Shown: piece by piece, positions 27,190-37,219 of the stretch
How the letters are laid out: every line of letters begins with the position of its first letter
How positions within the stretch are numbered: the stretch's first letter is position 1
Source: Candidatus Zixiibacteriota bacterium
GTDB taxonomy: Bacteria > Zixibacteria > MSB-5A5 > GN15 > FEB-12
NCBI GenBank assembly: GCA_024280215.1
Contig: JAJRQO010000028.1
Span: 1 to 64,000, forward strand
Length of the DNA stretch: 64,000 nucleotides
Direction: 5' to 3'
Position numbers and translations under genes: made by a program
The notes under the pieces: model-generated
What the model was told of the DNA's origin: nothing
Database searches by the model: none
Seen by the model: the letters and a program-made list of their open reading frames with translations, nothing else

Positions 27190-29238
27190 CTAAATTGTAG
27201 AAGTTTCATTGATTCTAAATTGACCAACGATTTGTTTCATACCTTCAGCATTTTGATTTAACTGTTCAGCAGCGGCAGCAGATTGTTCAGCTCCTGTTGC
27301 CGATTCTCTTGCGATGGTAGCAATATTTTCCATGTTTTGAGAAATCTGTTCGGCGGCAGAAGATTGTTCTTCTGAGGCAGTAGCAATTTGTTGAATCATG
27401 TCGACTACTTGACCTGACATTGTAACAATTTCATTTAAACTTGAGCCAGCTTTATCAGTTAATTCACGTCCATTATCAACTTCCTTAACACCTTTTTCCA
27501 TAGATTGGACTGCTTCGTTCGTTTCTGTTTGAATACCTTTAATCATTTCTGTAATTTCACCAGTTGCTTTACCAGTACGCTCAGCAAGTTTTCGTACTTC
27601 ATCGGCAACAACGGCAAAACCACGACCCTGTTCACCAGCACGTGCCGCCTCAATTGCTGCATTTAATGCAAGCAAGTTTGTTTGGTCTGCGATGTCATCA
27701 ATAACACCAACAATCTCACCAATTTGATTAGCTGATTCTGCTAACTTTCTAACAGATTCACCAGATTCACGAACGACATTAGCGATTTCTTGCATACCTT
27801 GAATTGTTTCACTTACAATTTGAGCACCATCACCAGCTGTCTCCCCAGCTTGAGATGCGGCAGTATTTGCTTCGGTTGCATTTTTTGACGATTCTACAAT
27901 AGTAACAGTCATTTCTTCTACAGCAGTTGAAATTTGAGTGACTTGATCTGTTTGATCTTTTGAGCCACGAGACATTTGTTCTGCAGAAGAAGCTACTTCT
28001 GTCGCTGCTGAAACCACTTGTTCTGAAGTAATATTTAATTGTTGAACTATTCCTGTTAAGTTTGAAATCATCTTCATAAATGAACTTCCTAAAACATCTT
28101 TTTCAGATTTAGGTTCAATATCTACAGTTAGATTATTTGAAGCAATTTCATTGGCTGCTTGAGCAAGTGTTTTCATGTATTCGATTAGGTTTTGGAATGC
28201 TGTTGCCAATTGACCTGTCTCATCTTTTGATGTCACGACGATTGAATGATCAATATCGCCCGTTGATATACTTTCAGCTATTGCGGTGATGTATGTAATT
28301 GGACGGGAGATAATACGTGCGACATAAAAAGCAATAAAGCCACCCATCAATAAGGCGATTGCTGATATCCAAATAGGAATTTGAGCATTGCTATTGGCAG
28401 TTTCGACTGTTAAAGCCTCATTTGCTATTGATTCTTCTGAAGCACGATTGTAGCCCTCAGATATAATTGGCTCTAAGCTATGGACTGCTTGACGCATGTT
28501 AATTACGACTTTAGCAATCAATTTGTCCTGTTCAACGAGTGCAAGAAAACCTTTTTCATATTTCATAGCTGCAACTTTAACTGCTTTTTTATTTTCTGAA
28601 CTCAATGAGCTGGCAAACGCGTTTAACTGAAGAGTTGCCAATTGATCAAGAGTTCTTTGAATGTATTTCTCATCGCTACGTAATAAATAATCTTTTTCTT
28701 CTTTTCTGATTGTTAATAAATTGATTTTAAGAAGCGATTCGTTAGAATTTTCTAGAATACTTGCTAATTCGTGAGAAGCTTTTCTGAATTGACCTTGCAA
28801 ACCTGATTGATGGTCCAGCCCTTTTGCCACCCACGAATCAACTACTATATTGAAATTAGCTAAGTATATTTCAGCATTTTCAAGAATTAAATTCGCTTCT
28901 TCAATAACAGCTTTATCTCCTTTAATTTGCTCAAATGCGAGTAATAACTCAACTTCTGTTTTGAGTTTTGCTATAGCCTCTTCGACTCGTGCTTGATACT
29001 TGAGGTCTTTTCGTAAAAAAAAGTCTTTTTCGGATCGTCTTGCTTGTAACATAAAGCGGTCTATATTTGCATTACAGCTTTTTACAAATAATTCTTCTTT
29101 TATTAAATTTTTGAAGCTTGTAGTAGTTGTTTCTAAATTGTTGAATGACATATAAGCGACTACAACCAGTAAAATTAAGACTGCTCCGAAACCTGAGTAT
29201 AATTTAGTATTGATTTTAAAATCTTTGTAACTTTTCAT
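27190..29238 (-). CDS. methyl-accepting chemotaxis protein
   Basis: 682 residues. TM1 lies about 12-32, followed by a 250-residue all-helical extracytoplasmic region with two RKxEKDFLLRxDxKY repeats ([15 protein letters not shown] and [15 protein letters not shown]). These are typical of the helical bimodular (HBM) type of sensor. TM2 lies near 290-310, then HAMP, then the MA signalling domain with the invariant tip [20 protein letters not shown] and [18 protein letters not shown]. There is no C-terminal NWETF-type CheR/CheB tether. HBM receptors of known specificity sense organic acids, but the ligand here is not known. Co-directional with a porin-like gene upstream and cheW downstream. Confidence 0.93.
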   Translation of the reverse strand: MKSYKDFKINTKLYSGFGAVLILLVVVAYMSFNNLETTTTSFKNLIKEELFVKSCNANIDRFMLQARRSEKDFFLRKDLKYQARVEEAIAKLKTEVELLLAFEQIKGDKAVIEEANLILENAEIYLANFNIVVDSWVAKGLDHQSGLQGQFRKASHELASILENSNESLLKINLLTIRKEEKDYLLRSDEKYIQRTLDQLATLQLNAFASSLSSENKKAVKVAAMKYEKGFLALVEQDKLIAKVVINMRQAVHSLEPIISEGYNRASEESIANEALTVETANSNAQIPIWISAIALLMGGFIAFYVARIISRPITYITAIAESISTGDIDHSIVVTSKDETGQLATAFQNLIEYMKTLAQAANEIASNNLTVDIEPKSEKDVLGSSFMKMISNLTGIVQQLNITSEQVVSAATEVASSAEQMSRGSKDQTDQVTQISTAVEEMTVTIVESSKNATEANTAASQAGETAGDGAQIVSETIQGMQEIANVVRESGESVRKLAESANQIGEIVGVIDDIADQTNLLALNAAIEAARAGEQGRGFAVVADEVRKLAERTGKATGEITEMIKGIQTETNEAVQSMEKGVKEVDNGRELTDKAGSSLNEIVTMSGQVVDMIQQIATASEEQSSAAEQISQNMENIATIARESATGAEQSAAAAEQLNQNAEGMKQIVGQFRINETSTI

Positions 29239-29263
29239 TTTAGCATCCTTTTTTATTCTTTAC

Positions 29264-30841
29264 TTAGAACTTGAATAATGTATTAACAAACATTGTTTTG
29301 TCGCTGTCTTTAGTCTCGTCTTCATAGTTTGTGAAGCGGTAATTAAGAGCTACTTTGAATCCCTTAACGGGTACACTTTCGATTCCGAAAATTCCTAAGG
29401 TTTTACTGTCATCAATATTGTTTCTGTTTGGGTCGTAGAGATCAACTCGTCCGAATAAATTAACACTGTTAAAAAAAGTATTATCGTGAACAAGTTTATT
29501 TAGATAAAAAGTAGAAAAGAACGATAGCCCTTGTTTTTTAACCGTAGCTTCACCAGCACCATTTCCAACAGTTGTAAAGTTCATATCAAAGCCTACGTCT
29601 AAGGTTTTGTTCCAAGCAAGAAGTCCACCAAATGAAACTATTTGACGTTTCCAGTCAGACGCTCCTACTTCTGTTACGGTGGTATCAAATTGTGTAGCAG
29701 AAGTATCAACAACAGTAATATCATCTAAGTTAGAATTCTGAGTGCCTGAGTATAATTGAATCATTAAAGTACTTTTAGAAAAAGCTTTCAGGTTTTTTAA
29801 TGGTTTTACAAGTGAAACCAAGCTAATATCTTTATTACTATTTAATTCCTGAACTTGAGTGTAACTTGTTCCATTGAGTAGTGCAATACTGACAAAACCA
29901 TATTTAGATTTTGGACCAAAATCAATTATTGTTGAGATACCTAAATCGGATGATGTTAGAAATTTCTGTTTATCACTAACAGTTTTTTCTACATAACGAC
30001 GCCCCCAATACTTATTCATTTGGTCGATGTAAAGAGTTGGCTGAAGTCCGAAACGCAGTTTGGCGTGGCTTTGAGTGAAAGCAGGTTTCCAATCAAGATA
30101 GGCATACTTAAGGATTATATTGTACTTGTTATCAATAGATCTCAAGTCGGATGTAATTCTAACGCTTGCATAATTAGATAACTTTGACTTGAGTGTAACA
30201 TAAGCTCGAGATAAGGCGAATTCATTATAATTATCGCTGTCTTTAGAGTAGTCGACCATACCGTGGCTGTACATACGCCCATTTACTGTAGTTTTGGGTA
30301 TTGAAAGTTTCTGTGCAGGTTTATCCTGGTTTGTTGACAGTGCTTCAATGTTTTCATTTAGAACAGTTAGTTTGTTATTTAACTGTTCATACCGAGAATT
30401 ATTAGATGGATTTTCTGGTAAAACCCCATCCTCCAGTGAAACCAGTAAAGTTGGGTTCTTATCCATCAGATATTTTAAATTTTTGATTTCAGCTTTAGAA
30501 AATTCAACTTCATTAAAAAGTTCCATAAATTGAGACTCAGTTATAGTAGAATTTTTTATTTCTTGAATTAAATTTTTATTTTGAAGTTTTAACTCTTCAA
30601 GTTCTACCTTAATTTTTGTTAACTCACTTTGGTCTGAAATTGAATTAGTAAGTGAGTCCAATTTTTTTTGAAATTTTAAAAATTGTAATTCATTCGCTAC
30701 TGATTCAGATGTAACTAATTTTTTTAAATTTACTTCTATCTTATTTACCGCATCAAGTAGTTGTTCAAAATCTTGGCAAAAAGCAGATGATCCTCCAAGT
30801 GATATGGAAATTACCATACACCAGATAATTAGTCTATTCAT
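29264..30841 (-). CDS. outer-membrane porin-like protein with N-terminal coiled coil
   Basis: 525 residues. A signal peptide (MNRLIIWCMVISISLGGSSA) leads into about 130 residues of coiled coil (LQFLKFQKKLDSLTNSI, LTKIKVELEELKLQNKNLIQ). A beta barrel then starts near VNGRMYSHGMVDYSKDSDNY and ends with FKVALNYRFTNYEDE and a final Phe (NTLFKF), the usual barrel end signal. This plan resembles phosphate-selective (OprP-like) and DcaP-type porins. It is first in an operon with a chemoreceptor and CheW, which suggests that uptake and sensing of the same solute are linked. Confidence 0.78.
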   Translation of the reverse strand: MNRLIIWCMVISISLGGSSAFCQDFEQLLDAVNKIEVNLKKLVTSESVANELQFLKFQKKLDSLTNSISDQSELTKIKVELEELKLQNKNLIQEIKNSTITESQFMELFNEVEFSKAEIKNLKYLMDKNPTLLVSLEDGVLPENPSNNSRYEQLNNKLTVLNENIEALSTNQDKPAQKLSIPKTTVNGRMYSHGMVDYSKDSDNYNEFALSRAYVTLKSKLSNYASVRITSDLRSIDNKYNIILKYAYLDWKPAFTQSHAKLRFGLQPTLYIDQMNKYWGRRYVEKTVSDKQKFLTSSDLGISTIIDFGPKSKYGFVSIALLNGTSYTQVQELNSNKDISLVSLVKPLKNLKAFSKSTLMIQLYSGTQNSNLDDITVVDTSATQFDTTVTEVGASDWKRQIVSFGGLLAWNKTLDVGFDMNFTTVGNGAGEATVKKQGLSFFSTFYLNKLVHDNTFFNSVNLFGRVDLYDPNRNNIDDSKTLGIFGIESVPVKGFKVALNYRFTNYEDETKDSDKTMFVNTLFKF

Positions 30842-31182
30842 CCTTTCACTCCTCTTTCATTGTATCTGTTATAAAATATTCTATCTGTCATAAATCCAGT
30901 TTAGATTTCATCTTCAAGGAATTTTGAAAACTAACAAAATAATTAATTTATTTAACCTGATTGACATGAGATCTTACATTCTCATTTATTTGTTCAAAAA
31001 ATTCACCAATATCCTTTTTAATTATTATTTCGGAGATATCTTCTATTAACTTGCGGGGGTATTATTGGGTGTATAATGGGTACAATACATACCTATTCTG
31101 TTGTAGGAAAAGAGGATGTTTTATGTCTTTATATTGCCTTCTATTTAAATTTGATTACGAGTTAACATTATGATATGATTAG
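30842..31182. other. intergenic region upstream of porin-chemoreceptor operon
   Basis: 341 AT-rich bases between the end of the LuxR-type regulator gene and the porin start. It must hold the promoter of the three-gene operon. A G-rich patch near 31050-31080 (GCGGGGGTATTATTGGGTG) stands out. No hairpin terminator or short coding frame is convincing. Confidence 0.4.
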
Positions 31183-33345
31183 CTATAACGAATTAAGAAA
31201 TGAAACAAGATTGATATTATTGTTAGTGAGTCCAAGTTTTTTTCGAATTTTCTTACGTTGTCCAAATACAGTACTCACTGAGGTGCTGAGCGTTTCAGCA
31301 ATTTCTTCAGAGGTTAATCCGTCCTTTAACATTTTACAAATTTCTACTTCTCTTGGTGTGAGGTTTATAAATTGAGATTCAAGTTTGCCTATAAAAGGGG
31401 AGACAATACTATTTAGGTTATCTACTATTAAAGAGATGTAATTTGATTGTAATGTATTTGATCCGATTTCTAATTTGCGAACAAGAGGTAAAATTGTTCG
31501 GTTTACGTGTGCCTGTACAACTAATAATTGTTCTTTTTTTTCTGATTCTATAGTTTTTAAAATTTCATTCAAAGCGATATTTGATTCCTCTAATGCGATT
31601 TCTGATTTTTTTTGTGCTGTGATATCTTGAATCGTTCCAAACATTTCAATTCGGTTACCATCGTCATAGATACTAATTTCACCGAGTCCATGAACCCATT
31701 TTTCTTCACCAGTTTTTACATCAATAATTTTATACTTTTTATCAAATTTTTTATTCTCTCGTAAGATATCATTTAATAAATAACTTGAAAGCATCTCTCT
31801 ATGATCGGGATGAATAATTTTAAGCCAACTTGAAATAGTTTTTTTATAGGAGCTATCAATACCAAAAATTTTATCTAACTCGATTGAACTTGTCCATTCG
31901 TCCGTTAAAATATCGAAAGCGTAATAACCAATATGAGCTATCTTTTGAGCTTCAAGAAGTTTCATTTCACTCTTTTGAAGTTTTGTCTCAGCTAGTTTTT
32001 TGTGTTTAGCAGAACGTAATACTTCTATACCATATGCTAAGTTTTCAGATAAATTTAATAGTAGTTTCAATTCTTCTTTATTAAAGGAATGAGGTTCAGA
32101 TGAATAAATATGTAGAGCACCAAATGTGCAGTGACTACCTATCAATGGTAAGGCTATAGATGATTGATAACCTCTTTGTATAGCAGTTTCTCGTAAAGGA
32201 TTGTAAGTTGAATCATTAAGAATATCTTCAACGATCACTGGTTGATTGGTTTTAATCGCTTTGTCTGTATATCCTTTGCCAATTTCTGTCTCATCCAATT
32301 TAATGTACAATGTTTCCAAATAGTCTTGTTCAAATCCTTGTTGGGCTATAACTTTTATATTCTTAAATTCATTTTTTTCAGTAAAGCCAACCCAAGCCAA
32401 TTTATATCCACCAATTTTTACTATGAGACTACAAATGTCATTCAAAAATTTAATTTCACTTTTTGCTTTTAACATGACTTGATTACAATTGCTCAATAAT
32501 TGAAAAGCTCTTTTTGACTTTTCTTTCTTTTCTTCAATCTGAGTTCGTGATAAAGTAACCCCAATGCAGTTACTAAGTTTTTCAAAGAATGTTATGCTCT
32601 CTTCTGTAAACAGATCTTCTCTGAAATCATTAAGTTGAAGAAGTCCGATTGTTATATCTCCTGCTTTTAGGGGAATAAGTGCGACGGATTTGTATCCTTC
32701 TTCATTACACCGATTTCGATTTATTAATGGAAATGATTCATTGGATTTGTGAGATAATAATTCGGATGAATGTTTTGTCCAATAGCTTCCTTTTTGACTA
32801 AGAAATGAGAGGTTTGAATTTTCTTTTCCCATTATAACAGCTCCACATAGACATGAAAGATGACACGAACCGTCAGCATTTTTGAGTATCTTTCTGCTTG
32901 GTGATATAGAACAAAGATTCATCTCAGACTTTATAAAATCATTTGAAAAACCTGAACTTTCATAGTAAGGATAATTATCACCATCTTTCAAACGAATCCC
33001 TACCGCAGACAACAGAGTATACCTTTGTATCTCTGTTATCACATCACGTATAACATCAATTTGAGAATTTTGTTTGTTGAGTATTTCTAATATCCGGAGA
33101 GTGAGTTCTTGTTGTTGCTCTAAACTTATCTCGTTTGAAGACTGCGATGTTCTTGAATTTGTTATAATACCAAGATTATTTAATCTATTATTCATGTTAT
33201 TTATATCGACATCTATGTGCAATAACTGAACAGTTTGAAATTTAGAGTTGAACATATAAGAAAAAGATAATATGAAAAAATAGTAACTTGAATCAGTAAT
33301 ATTTCTTATATATAAAGAGTACAAAATACTCTGTTTTTTTATCAA
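31183..33345 (-). CDS. GAF-GAF-PAS sensory regulator with LuxR-type HTH
   Basis: Up to 720 residues. The first GAF domain (about 90-270) carries a Cys cluster (MNLCSISPSRKIL ... ADGSCHLSCLCGAVI). It continues with GSYWTKHSSELL and RNRCNEEGYKSVALIPLKAG, a recognisable GAF subfamily found in many environmental sensors. A second GAF domain (about 290-460) is followed by a PAS domain (HIGYYAFDILTDEWTSSIEL) with its PAC segment. The C-terminus has a LuxR/FixJ helix-turn-helix (LTPREVEICKMLKDGLTSEE). It is a one-protein sensor and transcription factor, and the Cys cluster hints at metal or redox sensing. The start is uncertain: the TTG at 33345, and Met codons at 33255 and 33195, all lack a clear ribosome site. 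Confidence 0.85.
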   Translation of the reverse strand: MIKKQSILYSLYIRNITDSSYYFFILSFSYMFNSKFQTVQLLHIDVDINNMNNRLNNLGIITNSRTSQSSNEISLEQQQELTLRILEILNKQNSQIDVIRDVITEIQRYTLLSAVGIRLKDGDNYPYYESSGFSNDFIKSEMNLCSISPSRKILKNADGSCHLSCLCGAVIMGKENSNLSFLSQKGSYWTKHSSELLSHKSNESFPLINRNRCNEEGYKSVALIPLKAGDITIGLLQLNDFREDLFTEESITFFEKLSNCIGVTLSRTQIEEKKEKSKRAFQLLSNCNQVMLKAKSEIKFLNDICSLIVKIGGYKLAWVGFTEKNEFKNIKVIAQQGFEQDYLETLYIKLDETEIGKGYTDKAIKTNQPVIVEDILNDSTYNPLRETAIQRGYQSSIALPLIGSHCTFGALHIYSSEPHSFNKEELKLLLNLSENLAYGIEVLRSAKHKKLAETKLQKSEMKLLEAQKIAHIGYYAFDILTDEWTSSIELDKIFGIDSSYKKTISSWLKIIHPDHREMLSSYLLNDILRENKKFDKKYKIIDVKTGEEKWVHGLGEISIYDDGNRIEMFGTIQDITAQKKSEIALEESNIALNEILKTIESEKKEQLLVVQAHVNRTILPLVRKLEIGSNTLQSNYISLIVDNLNSIVSPFIGKLESQFINLTPREVEICKMLKDGLTSEEIAETLSTSVSTVFGQRKKIRKKLGLTNNNINLVSFLNSL

Positions 33346-33560
33346 TGAGCGATTGGGGAGTTGGAAATACTAAGTTTATATATTTAGTTAAATTCAAACA
33401 AGATTAACGCTATTAGTTGGTTGCCCAAAACACAAATCAAGCACCAGGTTGGATCAATTGTTCCATGTTCATCCAATTATAATTTTGAATGTTAGGTATG
33501 TTAAAAGAACCCTTTAGCGGTATATGGGAGAGTCATGAGTTATGCTACTGTCCATCTATA
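33346..33560. other. intergenic region between LuxR regulator and T9SS protein
   Basis: About 215 bases upstream of the LuxR-type gene, which would hold its promoter. A weak inverted repeat, TTGGAT / ATCCAA, is present near 33455-33480. No coding frame is seen. Confidence 0.35.
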
Positions 33561-33596
33561 AAGAAAGCCAGCAAGTGTGAACCTGCCGGCTTTCTT
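33561..33596 (-). terminator. terminator of the T9SS cargo gene
   Basis: Inverted repeat AAGAAAGCCaGCA / TGCcGGCTTTCTT with a 10-base loop and one mismatch, 24 bases beyond the minus-strand stop codon at 33621. Confidence 0.85.
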
Positions 33597-33620
33597 GTTT
33601 AAATTAAATTGTAACTATAC

Positions 33621-36335
33621 CTATTTTATCAACATCATCTTCTTAGTTTCAATAATATTACCTGCTGTCAGTTTATATAAATAAATTCCACTGGCAGCCG
33701 TATTTCCATTCCACGTGAATGAATGTATTCCTGCATCAAGGTTCCCCTCAAAGACAGTAGTTACTTTCTTACCAAGTAAGTTGAATACTTCAAGCTGAAC
33801 GTTAGATGCTTCAATTAAACTAAAAGCAATCTCAGTTGATGGATTAAACGGGTTAGGATAGTTCTGATGGAGAACAAATTGCGACGGTAAAGTATTCTCT
33901 TCACCCGCTATACTGCCCTCCTGCTTGAACATCACATTGCCAACACAACAGACAGGAATAACGCCAGCCGGAATCAACGAACCCAAATGGATGTTACGGA
34001 TGTCATACGTAGCCTTCCGAAGTGCATAATCATCTCCCGTCTGAAGAATGTTACTAAAGTATGTTATTGCTTGACTTACCGTAGCTCCATCAGCAGACAC
34101 AATCTTCATCTGGTCGAGACGACCGGAAACCACACTCAGTATAGTTCCAAGCAGGTACTTCCTCAGATGCGTATCGTATGAGCGATCCGAATCCAACACC
34201 ATGGCATATACGATTTCATCAAACGTCATTGGTCTTGCCGGATCGTCGACATAGGTCAGAAGCGGATACTGTATAGCGTAACCGTCAGAGCGATTATAGA
34301 AGTGGTCGAAAATCATCTGGCTCCACTGCTCAACCTCCTGAATTGTGAAGATGTCTGTTCGAGGACCATCTTCATACAGGTCAAGCAAATACACCTTCCA
34401 AGCCCACATATGTAGGAACTTGCCAGGAGCTACAGCGGCCAACTCAAAATTGACCTCCGTGTCAATCCCAGCCAGAGTCAACATGACTGAAGGTGGCGTC
34501 ACTGGTGCCATTGAGAGCGGAGTCGTGATTTCTACTGTGTAGTCACCACTGCCTATTTCCTCAAAGCGGTACAGACCGTCCACATCGGTGTACATGCTCG
34601 CAATCATAAAATTAAGTGAATTGAACAATTTGACTTCAATACCTAGAAGCCCAACTCCAGCCGCCATGACCTGACCATAGATGTCAGCAAACTCTGACAC
34701 CGAACACTCGAGCGCAAACTCGATAACACTGGTATTGCCATCACCGTCCGTCACGACCACCGTGCCGACACCTGGTAGAGTCGAATCCGTCGTTGTGACT
34801 GAGTAGTTGACCTCAGACGCACCCAGAGCAAATGGTGTTACCGTCAGAGTTAGATTCACACTACCAAAACCGAGATTCACAGCATAAATGCCCGAAGCGT
34901 CTTCATGAATATCCGTACAAACAACTTCTGCAATGCAACCGTTGTTAGTGATGGTCTCACATATTGGCGGTACCAAGTCATTAACTGGATTGATTGGTAC
35001 AAACAGAGCGCCACCTGGATAGATATACGAATCGTAATTATTGTAACCCTCTATCGTGATACCGTGCCTCTCCTGTGTTGACATGGTAGAATGGGTACCC
35101 TGAGACACTGGCAGAACGGCAGCTGAGTAGTCGCTACTCAGAATGGAGCTAAAGTCTCCTGGTGCTATAGGCACACCATCCAGCAAAATAGTTCCACCTG
35201 CGATGTCGTCGTTATGGGCAATAATCGACAGGTAGTTGTTGTCAAACTGTGATCCACCGACGGTGGAAAACGTATAGCTATACAGGAACTGCTCGGATGG
35301 AGCAATATTCCCCATAGCCGGATCGCCTTGAGTTGCACCTGGGTTGTCGTCACCAGGCATAAACTGAACTACAAAGATTGCATTATCAGCCTCAAAGACG
35401 TGATTACCAATCAGGAACTGAACCTCTATGAAATCTCCCTTGTTTATCACTCCGATGGACGTACCATCCTGTAAGACAGTCGTGTTATCTGCACCGGCGA
35501 TAATACGATAGACGGAGCCTCCTGTACGCTGTGGCAAATTCGCCACGAACACTCTGTTACCCCAGCTCTGAAGTGGCTGTGCAACCTCAAAAATGTGATC
35601 GCATGCATATACGTGTGAAGGTACGTTGGTGCAAAGATTACCATTGGTCATACCGATAGGGAAGTTTGATTCAATCAGCGTTCCGGTAAGATCACCGGCT
35701 GTGCCATAACCGACGGCTGACCGGTTAAAATATGCCTGCCCCCTGTTCAGATTCACCACAAACGGCACTCCAGCAGGGTGACCGCCACTGAGTGCTTGCG
35801 TCGGCGTTACAGTCACTTCGGTACCGTCCACAGATGCAACAAAGGCAAACTCACCGTCGTCCCCGCTGTGAGCGGTAGACCCGCTGTAAGTAGCAACGAT
35901 GAAGTCTCGATTCATCGCGTCAACCGGTAAGGCTAAACCGGCGTCAGAGGTGTAAGTCAGTCGATTAATCATGTAGCAGACAAACTCGTCATCAGAAAAC
36001 GCATGAACCGCATTATTTTGGACTGCCCCCGCCGTCCAGCTTTGAGCCGACGAGTTCGGTACGACTACTATGGTAACCGCGCCAGGATTGACTGGTACCG
36101 TTGTTGAATAGGTTGGGGCGGCAAATGGATATTCCACCGTTACGCTGGTCGCCACATCACTAGTCAGGTGCAGCTCGGTCGATGGTCCACTCAGGTTGCT
36201 CAGGAAAGTCATGATGAACTCCCTGCCCTTGTTGTCAAGATACTCCTGTGCCGAGACCTGCGATGCGAACAATATCGCCACGACAAGAGAGAGAATGATT
36301 ACTTTGGTTAAACGCAATCTTGAACTATTACGCAT
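33621..36335 (-). CDS. secreted IgGFc-binding-like protein with T9SS sorting domain
   Basis: 904 residues from ATG 36335, which has AAAGGAG eight bases upstream. After a signal peptide comes an IgGFc-binding-protein-like N-terminal region: NKGREFIMTFLSNLSG, TELHLTSDVATSVTVEYPF, FLYSYTFSTVGGSQFDNNYL, and IEGYNNYDSYIYPGGALFVP. A carboxypeptidase-regulatory-like beta sandwich (IYGQVMAAGVGLLGIEVKLF) and a 170-residue alpha-helical region follow. A type IX secretion C-terminal domain ends the protein (NYPNPFNPSTEIAFSL, SGIYLYKLTAG, TKKMMLIK). The body is about 50-60 percent GC in the lines I counted, against 33-42 percent for the tail (33621-33900) and the neighbours, so the gene is mosaic. Likely a cell-surface adhesin. 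Confidence 0.82.
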   Translation of the reverse strand: MRNSSRLRLTKVIILSLVVAILFASQVSAQEYLDNKGREFIMTFLSNLSGPSTELHLTSDVATSVTVEYPFAAPTYSTTVPVNPGAVTIVVVPNSSAQSWTAGAVQNNAVHAFSDDEFVCYMINRLTYTSDAGLALPVDAMNRDFIVATYSGSTAHSGDDGEFAFVASVDGTEVTVTPTQALSGGHPAGVPFVVNLNRGQAYFNRSAVGYGTAGDLTGTLIESNFPIGMTNGNLCTNVPSHVYACDHIFEVAQPLQSWGNRVFVANLPQRTGGSVYRIIAGADNTTVLQDGTSIGVINKGDFIEVQFLIGNHVFEADNAIFVVQFMPGDDNPGATQGDPAMGNIAPSEQFLYSYTFSTVGGSQFDNNYLSIIAHNDDIAGGTILLDGVPIAPGDFSSILSSDYSAAVLPVSQGTHSTMSTQERHGITIEGYNNYDSYIYPGGALFVPINPVNDLVPPICETITNNGCIAEVVCTDIHEDASGIYAVNLGFGSVNLTLTVTPFALGASEVNYSVTTTDSTLPGVGTVVVTDGDGNTSVIEFALECSVSEFADIYGQVMAAGVGLLGIEVKLFNSLNFMIASMYTDVDGLYRFEEIGSGDYTVEITTPLSMAPVTPPSVMLTLAGIDTEVNFELAAVAPGKFLHMWAWKVYLLDLYEDGPRTDIFTIQEVEQWSQMIFDHFYNRSDGYAIQYPLLTYVDDPARPMTFDEIVYAMVLDSDRSYDTHLRKYLLGTILSVVSGRLDQMKIVSADGATVSQAITYFSNILQTGDDYALRKATYDIRNIHLGSLIPAGVIPVCCVGNVMFKQEGSIAGEENTLPSQFVLHQNYPNPFNPSTEIAFSLIEASNVQLEVFNLLGKKVTTVFEGNLDAGIHSFTWNGNTAASGIYLYKLTAGNIIETKKMMLIK

Positions 36336-36344
36336 GAGATTCAC

Positions 36345-37018
36345 TCCTTTTGTGATTTAAACGTTAACAAAGATTTACTACAATCCTCTAAATTAGGATA
36401 TAGTAAAGTATATATATGAATATAGTAAACATACTGATCGTGTATTCATTTGTCAACAATAGAAATGTATTGAAAGGGGGGCTACAATAGTTATTTAATA
36501 GTTAAATGACTTTTTCCTAACGTGGTTCTAAAATTTAATGATAGTTTTTTTCGAGTTAAGTCGAGATATAGTATTCTAAAAATATATCCCATGCTTCATT
36601 AAGTTAATCTTGATGAGACATTCCACTAATCGCCATTTTATATATATCTTCAAGCGAGTAATCTAATTTTTGTAGCTTTCTAAATCCTGTTAGGTAGCAT
36701 ACTGTTTCTCTTGACATTGGCAAAAAAAGAAAATAATCATACTCTATCAAAAAATGACCAAGACTCATGCTTAATATGGCTTCGCATTCATTATGAACTC
36801 GATTAAAAATATCAAATAAAGTACCTAATTTTGTATTATACAAAATTACGTGTACAATCCTGAAACTAAAATCAAGCAATCCTCAAAAGATAAAAGAAGC
36901 TTTACGCATTCTAATTGACAGAGTTGAATACAATCCAAAAAAGCAAAAAGCGTTGTTTTATGTAAATAGGATTCCAAGTGGTTCAAAGAGTTACGGGGAT
37001 TTTTTGCCAGTTAAAAAG
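36345..37018. other. gene-poor stretch with degraded sequence
   Basis: 674 bases between the T9SS protein and tRNA-Leu. It contains the recombinase-like remnant listed separately. A 91-codon minus-strand frame at 36604-36879 has no ribosome site or recognisable domain and overlaps that remnant. The region looks like decayed mobile DNA next to a tRNA. Confidence 0.4.
36857..37018 (+). pseudogene. possible site-specific recombinase 3' remnant abutting tRNA-Leu
   Basis: On the plus strand the frame reads QKIKEALRILIDRVEYNP then KKQKALFYVNRIPSGSKS and runs on into the tRNA. This resembles the charged C-terminal end of large serine recombinases, although I cannot prove it. Stops and the missing upstream part show that it is not an intact gene. 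Its place beside the 3' end of a tRNA gene fits an old integration event. Confidence 0.3.
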
Positions 37019-37102
37019 TGCCGAAGGCCGGAATCGAACCGGCACGATGTTGCCATCGGAGGATTTTGAGTCCTCTGCGTCTACCAATTTCACCACTCCG
37101 GC
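37019..37102 (-). tRNA. tRNA-Leu (anticodon CAA)
   Basis: The minus strand folds as a class II tRNA. The acceptor stem is GCCGGAG / CTTCGGC with one G-T pair, and the D-arm has TGGTAGACGC. The anticodon stem AGAGGA / TCCTC carries loop CTCAAAA, giving anticodon CAA (decodes UUG). A long variable arm (GATGGCAACATC) and TPsiC GTTCGAT complete it. CCA is not encoded; the discriminator is A. Confidence 0.95.
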
Positions 37103-37219
37103 AGCCTGAAGGCTGATTCATTACTTACTTCAGTAATTTCTCATCCTTGGTAGGGGAGAATAGTAAATATTTTAGATTCTTTTGTCAAGTAATTGGTTTA
37201 TTTCGAATTAACTATTTGA

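Noticed and set aside
36604-36879. A 91-codon minus-strand frame upstream of tRNA-Leu
   Set aside because: No ribosome site, no recognisable domain, and it overlaps the recombinase-like remnant; it is probably decayed sequence.
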